Assembly (NCBI GenBank): GCA_017404125.1
Contig: JAFRCZ010000083.1
Span: forward strand, 1-10,168
Direction of reading: 5' to 3'
Length of the DNA stretch: 10,168 bases
Source of the DNA: Methanobrevibacter sp.
Lineage (GTDB): Archaea; Methanobacteriota; Methanobacteria; Methanobacteriales; Methanobacteriaceae
The notes under the pieces were generated by a model that was not told the DNA's origin, did no database searches, and saw only the letters and a list, made by a program, of their open reading frames with translations. Of the stretch, positions 6,520 to 10,168 are shown in pieces (the first letter of the stretch is position 1; each line of letters begins with the position of its first letter). The position numbers and the translations under genes were made by a program.

Positions 6520-6576
6520 TTTAGTGCCAATATATGAATTTAGCGTTAATATAGAGTTTTAGCGATAATATGAGTT
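6520..6576. repeat. Three tandem 19-bp direct repeats
   Basis: Copies start at 6520, 6539 and 6558, an exact 19-bp period. They read TTTAGTGCCAATATATGAA, TTTAGCGTTAATATAGAGT and TTTAGCGATAATATGAGTT. The conserved core is TTTAG-Y-G-N-Y-AATAT. They end five bases before the first of three stem-loops. Confidence 0.65.
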
Positions 6577-6580
6577 TATT

Positions 6581-6676
6581 TTATCCATTATAATGTTTCT
6601 ATAATGGATAAGATTTTTTAATAACTATAATGTTCCTATAGTTATAATTTTTACTTGCTATAATGTTTCTATAGCA
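6581..6676. repeat. Three tandem stem-loops with a shared 7-nt loop and different stems
   Basis: Loop 1: TTATCCATTATA (6581-6592), ATGTTTC, TATAATGGATAA (6600-6611). Loop 2: ATAACTATA (6621-6629), ATGTTCC, TATAGTTAT (6637-6645). Loop 3: TGCTATA (6656-6662), ATGTTTC, TATAGCA (6670-6676). All stems are perfect. The inner TATA/TATA pairs and the loop are constant, while the outer stem bases differ but still pair. That is the pattern expected when structure rather than sequence is kept. They lie in the 3' flank of cdc48. Confidence 0.7.
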
Positions 6677-6715
6677 TAGGTGTTTTATGAAAATATTAAA
6701 TGTACTTTGATTTTA

Positions 6716-6783
6716 TAGTGTGTTTTTTAATGATTCGTGTGTTAATGTGTTTTTGATTTGTGTATTTAGTGTGTTTTTGATTT
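6716..6783. repeat. GT/T-rich direct repeats
   Basis: GTGTTTTTGATTT occurs at 6747-6759 and 6771-6783, 24 bp apart, and a related TAGTGTGTTTTTT is at 6716-6728. The plus strand is strikingly G/T-biased here. On the cdc48 transcript side this is an A/C-rich 3' flank. Confidence 0.45.
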
Positions 6784-6851
6784 TGATGTGATTTAATGAT
6801 TAGAAATGATTAATTTAAGGAGGAAAAAAGTGATAAAGGAATTAATCCAAT

Positions 6852-9059
6852 TTAGTAGTATTGAATCAATTCTTCTTCATCACTTACGGTTTTTGGCTTC
6901 ACTTTATCCATAGCTTCATCGAAGAACTTAGCTGAAACCTCGCTTGCTTCAATGTTCTCTCTTAAAGCGAGCATTGCAGCTTCACGGCAGACTGCTTCAA
7001 TGTCTGCTCCAACATATCCTTCGGTGTTTTTAGCCAATTTCTTAAGCTTTACGTCTTTTGCAAGAGGCATGTCCTTAGTGTGTACCTTGAATATAGCAAG
7101 TCTTGCATCTTCATTTGGAGCATCAACCTTAATGTGTCTGTCAAATCTTCCAGGTCTCATTAAACCTGGATCTATAATGTCGTGTCTGTTGGTAGCTGCA
7201 ATGATTGCAACATCCTCCAATTCTTCAAGACCATCAATTTCAGTTAGCAATTGATTTACGACACGTTTGGTTACTCCAGAATCACCAGATTCCGCACCTC
7301 TTGAACTTGCAATTGAATCGATTTCATCAAAGAAGATTACAGTAGGGGCAGTTTGTCTTGCTTTTCTAAAGACTTCCCTCACACCTTTTTCAGACTCACC
7401 AACCCATTTGGACAAGAGTTCAGGCCCTTTGATTGCAATGAAGTTAGCTTCACTTTCGTTTGCAACAGCCTTTGCAAGCATGGTCTTACCAGTACCTGGA
7501 ATACCATACAACAAAGTACCTTTAGGTGGTCTTACACCAAATTCCTTGAATTTGTCTGGGTATTTAAGAGGCCATTCTACAGCTTCCTTCAATTCCTGTT
7601 TAGCATCATCCAATCCACCAACATCGTCCCAGGTAACATTTGGAACTTGTACAAGAACTTCTCTTAAAGCAGATGGCTGGATTTCCCTAAGTGCAGATTT
7701 AAAATCATCCTTAGTTACTACGAGTTTTTCCAATACTTCAGGAGGAATCTCATCGTCAGCACCTAAATCAGGTATGATTCTTCTTACAACCCTCATAGCT
7801 GCTTCCTTAGCTAATGCTTCAAGATCTGCACCTACAAATCCATGGGTTGTATCTGCCAAATCATCCAAATCAACATCTTCTGCAAGAGGCATTCCTCTTG
7901 TGTGGATTTCCATGATTTCCTTACGTTCTTCCTTATCAGGAACACCGATTTCAATTTCACGGTCAAACCTACCAGGTCTTCTTAATGCACCGTCAAGGGA
8001 ATCTGGCCTGTTTGTTGCGCCGATTACAACCACTTGACCTCTTGAATTAAGTCCATCCATCAAGGTCAATAGCTGTGCAACAGTTCTTCTTTCCACTTCA
8101 CCTTGAGTTTCTTCACGTTTAGGTGCAATAGCATCCAATTCATCAATGAATATGATTGAAGGTGCATTTTCTTCAGCTTCCTCAAAGAATTCCCTTAGGT
8201 TTTCTTCAGATCCACCAACATATTTGCTCATGATTTCAGGACCATTGATTACAATGAAGTGAGCATCACTTTCATTTGCTACAGCCTTTGCAAGCAAGGT
8301 CTTACCGGTACCTGGAGGCCCATGCATCAATACTCCTTTTGGAGGAGCAATACCTAACTTATCAAATAATTCCGGTTTCTTAAGAGGAATTTCGATCATT
8401 TCCCTAACTTTTTTGACCTCATCCTTTAAACCACCGATATCATCGTAACTAATATCTACAAGGTTAGATACACCTTCCAATTTGGAAACATCAACCGGTT
8501 CGTCAGTGATTTCCACTTTGGTATTCGGACCGACTTTTACAACCCCTCCAGGATTTGTGCTTACAACTGCCAATTTGATTTGGCTCATTGCACCAATGCC
8601 CGGAACATTCATGATATCATCAAATATATCATCAAAGAATCCGCTGCCGGATCTTCTTTGTGGAGCTTTAACCCTAGTGTTCACCAAGTCGCCTTTAACC
8701 ATTACTTGGTTTCTGAATGCACTGTTTAAATCCCCACTGATTCTAATTCTTGCATCAATAGGAGCTAGAACAATTTTCTTAGCCTCTTTTGCTTCTGCCC
8801 TTTTAATGGTAACCTCCTGTCCTATTGAAGCACCTGAATTCTTACGGGTTGTACCGTCTATCCTAATAATTGATTCCATATCAGATTGAGAAGCTACAGC
8901 TACAGCCGCAGTATGTTTAGGCCCAATAATCTCGATTAAATCTCCATCCTTAAGGCCGAGTTTAAACATGGATTCCATATCCAATTTAGCTATATTTTTA
9001 CCAACATCTTTTTGAGATAAAGTTTCTGCAACTTTGATTTTAAGTTCTTTATCAGCCAT
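6852..9059 (-). CDS. cdc48: Cdc48/VCP/VAT-type AAA+ ATPase, two AAA domains
   Basis: Cytoplasmic hexameric unfoldase that uses ATP to unfold proteins, in archaea probably feeding the 20S proteasome. 735 residues, the usual length. The N domain (about 1-180) has the double-psi barrel and a Gly/Asp/Phe-rich loop at about 137-155. D1 has Walker A GPPGTGKT (247-254), Walker B IIFIDE (302-307) and arginine-finger segment RRPGRFDR. D2 has Walker A GIPGTGKT (519-526) and Walker B ending DE (578-579). D2 differs from the usual motifs at two points: GIP for GPP, and ATNRHD for ATNRPD. The tail ends LIQYY, with the penultimate Tyr of the proteasome-docking HbYX motif but Gln at the hydrophobic position. 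ATG at 9057-9059 is chosen because GGAG (9069-9072) lies nine bases upstream; the longer frame's TTG (9066-9068) touches the SD. Confidence 0.97.
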   Translation of the reverse strand: MADKELKIKVAETLSQKDVGKNIAKLDMESMFKLGLKDGDLIEIIGPKHTAAVAVASQSDMESIIRIDGTTRKNSGASIGQEVTIKRAEAKEAKKIVLAPIDARIRISGDLNSAFRNQVMVKGDLVNTRVKAPQRRSGSGFFDDIFDDIMNVPGIGAMSQIKLAVVSTNPGGVVKVGPNTKVEITDEPVDVSKLEGVSNLVDISYDDIGGLKDEVKKVREMIEIPLKKPELFDKLGIAPPKGVLMHGPPGTGKTLLAKAVANESDAHFIVINGPEIMSKYVGGSEENLREFFEEAEENAPSIIFIDELDAIAPKREETQGEVERRTVAQLLTLMDGLNSRGQVVVIGATNRPDSLDGALRRPGRFDREIEIGVPDKEERKEIMEIHTRGMPLAEDVDLDDLADTTHGFVGADLEALAKEAAMRVVRRIIPDLGADDEIPPEVLEKLVVTKDDFKSALREIQPSALREVLVQVPNVTWDDVGGLDDAKQELKEAVEWPLKYPDKFKEFGVRPPKGTLLYGIPGTGKTMLAKAVANESEANFIAIKGPELLSKWVGESEKGVREVFRKARQTAPTVIFFDEIDSIASSRGAESGDSGVTKRVVNQLLTEIDGLEELEDVAIIAATNRHDIIDPGLMRPGRFDRHIKVDAPNEDARLAIFKVHTKDMPLAKDVKLKKLAKNTEGYVGADIEAVCREAAMLALRENIEASEVSAKFFDEAMDKVKPKTVSDEEELIQYY

Positions 9060-9122
9060 AATCTTCAACTCCTTTTCGTTTTTTTGTGAATGAATAATAA
9101 TAAATGTAAGTATGATACGGTC

Positions 9123-9187
9123 ACACTAAGATATAATATTGTAAGCTACACTAATAGAGATCATTAGTGTCACCGAGTTACACTAAT
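9123..9187. promoter_or_regulatory. Candidate cdc48 operator: four ACACTAA(T) sites
   Basis: ACACTAA at 9123-9129, ACACTAAT at 9148-9155, its inverse ATTAGTGT at 9163-9170, and ACACTAAT at 9180-9187. The middle two form a perfect palindrome of 8-bp arms with a 7-nt spacer. The sites sit on both sides of the probable TATA box (9128-9140). The layout resembles archaeal heat-shock control, where the regulator HSR1 of Archaeoglobus binds CTAAC-N5-GTTAG near a cdc48-containing operon. The likeness is by analogy only. Confidence 0.5.
9128..9140 (-). promoter_or_regulatory. Probable TATA box of cdc48
   Basis: The minus strand reads AATATTATATCTT, about 70-80 bases before the ATG. The expected start is near 9109, giving a leader of about 50 nt that contains the GGAG site. 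Confidence 0.45.
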
Positions 9188-9552
9188 AAAAGACCATTAA
9201 TAACCATTGATGGTACAGAAATATCAATTGTTAGAATTAATTTTAAAATTGTTTATTGAATGCTTGAATCTAATCAATAATCCAAATCAAGAGATTGGTC
9301 AAATACAAATGAAATTCAAGATTTCAACAAATACATTAAAATTAAACTAAAGATTTAAAGACCATCTATTTATTCAAATAACCAAATAAATACAAACTAA
9401 TCATCAATAAACAATTAAAAGAATTAATTCTATTTAAATTCTAATAATTCGTTTAATCAATTGTTTTTAATCAAAATAACTTGATTTCACGAACCAAATA
9501 AAGAATTAAAAGAATTTATTAAAAATTTATCAACAATTATTAATGTAAATCT

Positions 9553-9575
9553 TTTAGTTAGTTTTTGTAACTAAA
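9553..9575. promoter_or_regulatory. Perfect 8-7-8 palindrome at an orphan start site
   Basis: TTTAGTTA (9553-9560), spacer GTTTTTG, TAACTAAA (9568-9575). It coincides with the transcription start predicted from the minus-strand TATA box at 9595-9602, and has the same arm and spacer lengths as the palindrome next to the cdc48 promoter. Confidence 0.4.
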
Positions 9576-9594
9576 TAATACTTACACTTCATAG

Positions 9595-9602
9595 TATATA
9601 AA
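9595..9602 (-). promoter_or_regulatory. Orphan consensus TATA box, minus strand
   Basis: The minus strand reads TTTATATA preceded by CGAAACC, a good BRE plus box A. Transcription would start near 9572, over 500 bases before cdc48, with no open frame of note between. It may give cdc48 a long leader or make a small RNA. Confidence 0.45.
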
Positions 9603-9815
9603 GGTTTCGATTTTATTAACAAAAAGTTATTTTAATTTAAAATTTGTTGAAATAAATAAAACTGCTTTAAAATGATTTAATTTAAAATAAAAAGAGTAAA
9701 AATTATTTTTATTAATATATAAATGAGAATATTCTTTTAAAATCAAAATAAAAAGATTAAATAAAAAATAAATTTTAGTCATTTTAGTAAAGAATTAATT
9801 GAAAAACAAAAAAGT

Positions 9816-9824
9816 AAAAAAAAA
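9816..9824 (-). terminator. T9 tract after the kinase-like gene
   Basis: Nine A on the plus strand, read as T9 on the transcript strand about 95 bases past the stop, within a generally U-rich stretch typical of archaeal termination. Confidence 0.45.
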
Positions 9825-9885
9825 TAAGAAAATTTATCACAATAAATGATAGATTTACCAATCAGACCATGAAAAATATTTTGGT

Positions 9886-9919
9886 CCAGGTTTTGCGCCC
9901 CAAAGGGCGAAAAAGCTGG
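9886..9919 (-). terminator. GC-rich hairpin abutting the stop of the kinase-like gene
   Basis: CCAG/CTGG, TTTT/AAAA and CGCCC/GGGCG stack into a 13-bp stem with two symmetrical 1x1 mismatches and a CAAA loop (9901-9904). It directly touches the stop codon. A second stem, GACCA/TGGTC (9865-9886), follows. It is far more GC-rich than its surroundings. Confidence 0.55.
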
Positions 9920-10168
9920 TTAGAGTACAGTTGCAACCAATAAGTATAAAATAGAAGTTACAGAAGGAACTGTAAGGTTATCAATTCCACCATAACTGAT
10001 AGCTTCACAAAGTGTTGCAATTGCAGAAATAATCAATATGTACCAGAAGTTAAGCTCTGGAAGGGTGTATCCGATTGCACTGTAGAATACCCATACAAAT
10101 ACTGAAAGAACTGCAGTTACGGAAAGCATTGCAAGGGAACCAGCAACTGATTTTTCTCCACCAAATAC
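9920..10168 (-). CDS. Diacylglycerol/polyprenol (dolichol) kinase-like membrane protein, C-terminal part
   Basis: The frame is open to the window edge, so the N-terminus lies beyond 10168; 82 residues are visible. They begin VFGGEKSVAGSLAM, matching the GxxKS-(x)-GS segment of the CTP-dependent SEC59/VTE5 lipid-alcohol kinase family. Three hydrophobic segments follow (about residues 15-34, 41-58 and 67-82). Between the last two lies EAISYGGIDNLTVP, the family's conserved GxDNLTVP motif. The enzyme would phosphorylate a lipid alcohol such as dolichol or an isoprenoid alcohol in the membrane, perhaps for archaeal lipid or glycan-carrier salvage. The substrate is not determinable here. An internal Met (10127-10129) is in mid-domain and is not the start. 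A strong hairpin touches the stop codon. Confidence 0.75.
   Translation of the reverse strand, partial: VFGGEKSVAGSLAMLSVTAVLSVFVWVFYSAIGYTLPELNFWYILIISAIATLCEAISYGGIDNLTVPSVTSILYLLVATVL

Larger units (their letters stand above)
6247..6851. other. 605-bp intergenic region with ordered repeats
   Basis: No gene is convincing here. From left to right it holds the marker 8 promoter (6265-6294), AT-rich DNA, and a long hairpin (6449-6500). Then come three 19-bp direct repeats (6520-6576), three stem-loops sharing a 7-nt loop (6581-6676), and GT-rich direct repeats (6716-6783). It ends with a perfect SD on the plus strand (6817-6823), read on the other strand as the pyrimidine-rich end of cdc48. 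The element ATAGGTGTTTT occurs at 6511-6521 and 6676-6686, flanking the middle arrays. TGGATTAA at 6451-6458 is inverted at 6842-6849, with no target-site duplication seen. The ordered parts suggest a structured RNA, a protein-binding array, or remains of a small mobile element; the sequence does not decide. Confidence 0.6.
9060..9919. other. 860-bp intergenic region: cdc48 control region and AT-rich spacer
   Basis: No gene is visible. The 150 bp nearest cdc48 hold its SD, TATA box and the ACACTAAT sites. ACCATTGATGGT (9203-9214) is a further small palindrome, with ACCAT also repeated at 9193. From about 9215 to 9860 the DNA is extremely AT-rich, with low-complexity repeats (for example near-identical 20-mers at 9406-9425 and 9497-9516) and an orphan promoter-like site at 9595-9602. 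The right end is the 3' flank of the kinase-like gene, with hairpins and a T9 run. Confidence 0.6.

Noticed and set aside
6520..6680. CRISPR array
   Set aside because: Repeats are contiguous or differ in their stems, there are no unique spacers of regular length, and no cas genes.
6449..6800. Replication origin built from iterons and inverted repeats
   Set aside because: No Orc1/Cdc6 gene in the window and no recognisable origin recognition boxes; three repeats are too few to claim it.
7267..8037. 256-codon open frame on the plus strand inside cdc48
   Set aside because: It is antisense to the conserved AAA domains. Its translation is Ser/Leu-rich with no recognisable domain, and it is explained by the codon bias of cdc48.
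8482..8889. 135-codon open frame on the plus strand inside cdc48
   Set aside because: Shadow of the cdc48 N domain; no SD and no recognisable protein features.
9066..9068. TTG as start of cdc48 (three extra residues)
   Set aside because: It directly abuts the GGAG site, leaving no spacing; the ATG at 9057-9059 is well placed.
9380..9516. Repeated AACCAAATAAA and AATAAA-AATTAAAAGAATT blocks
   Set aside because: Low-complexity AT sequence; similarity at this level is expected in this spacer.

Overview
The window looks like chromosomal DNA of a low-GC methanogenic archaeon of the order Methanobacteriales, most likely Methanobrevibacter. I infer this from the very AT-rich intergenic DNA, archaeal TATA-type promoters with short leaders, SD sites matching an archaeal 16S tail (GGAG, GAGG, GTGAT), U-rich gene ends without bacterial-type terminators, a DUF2099 'methanogenesis marker 8' gene, a two-domain archaeal Cdc48, and archaeal-style preQ0 synthesis genes. 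The genus is an inference; no rRNA is present to settle it.

Layout. (1) 4-774 (+): a short-chain dehydrogenase that ends at a hairpin. (2) 1035-2135 (-): a cation diffusion facilitator, divergent from a MarR-type regulator at 2310-2762 (+); they share a 174-bp promoter region. (3) 2884-3306 (-): a UspA-type protein. (4) 3449-5184 (-): queC-queD-queE, transcribed in that order and making preQ0, the precursor of archaeosine in tRNA. (5) 5413-6246 (-): marker protein 8, under its own promoter. (6) 6247-6851: about 600 bp without a convincing gene but full of ordered repeats. (7) 6852-9059 (-): cdc48. (8) 9060-9919: about 860 bp of control region and AT-rich spacer, with a candidate cdc48 operator and a second, orphan promoter. 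(9) 9920-10168 (-): the C-terminal end of a polyprenol/diacylglycerol kinase-like membrane protein, cut by the window edge.

How the parts work together. The que genes form one clear pathway. The CDF/MarR pair is a plausible transporter-regulator unit, but only by adjacency. The rest are housekeeping or stress genes (UspA, Cdc48). Nearly everything from 2884 to the end is on the minus strand, but promoter-like sites and U-rich ends split it into separate units.

Most unusual signals. Between marker 8 and cdc48, three tandem stem-loops have different stems but nearly the same 7-nt loop. They follow three 19-bp direct repeats and a long hairpin. Upstream of cdc48 there are four copies of ACACTAA(T), two of them forming a perfect 8-7-8 palindrome beside the TATA box, which would suit a heat-shock-type repressor. 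I recognise no known defence system, mobile element, CRISPR array or RNA gene here. Start codons for cdc48 and marker 8 were moved downstream of the longest possible frames on SD and promoter evidence.
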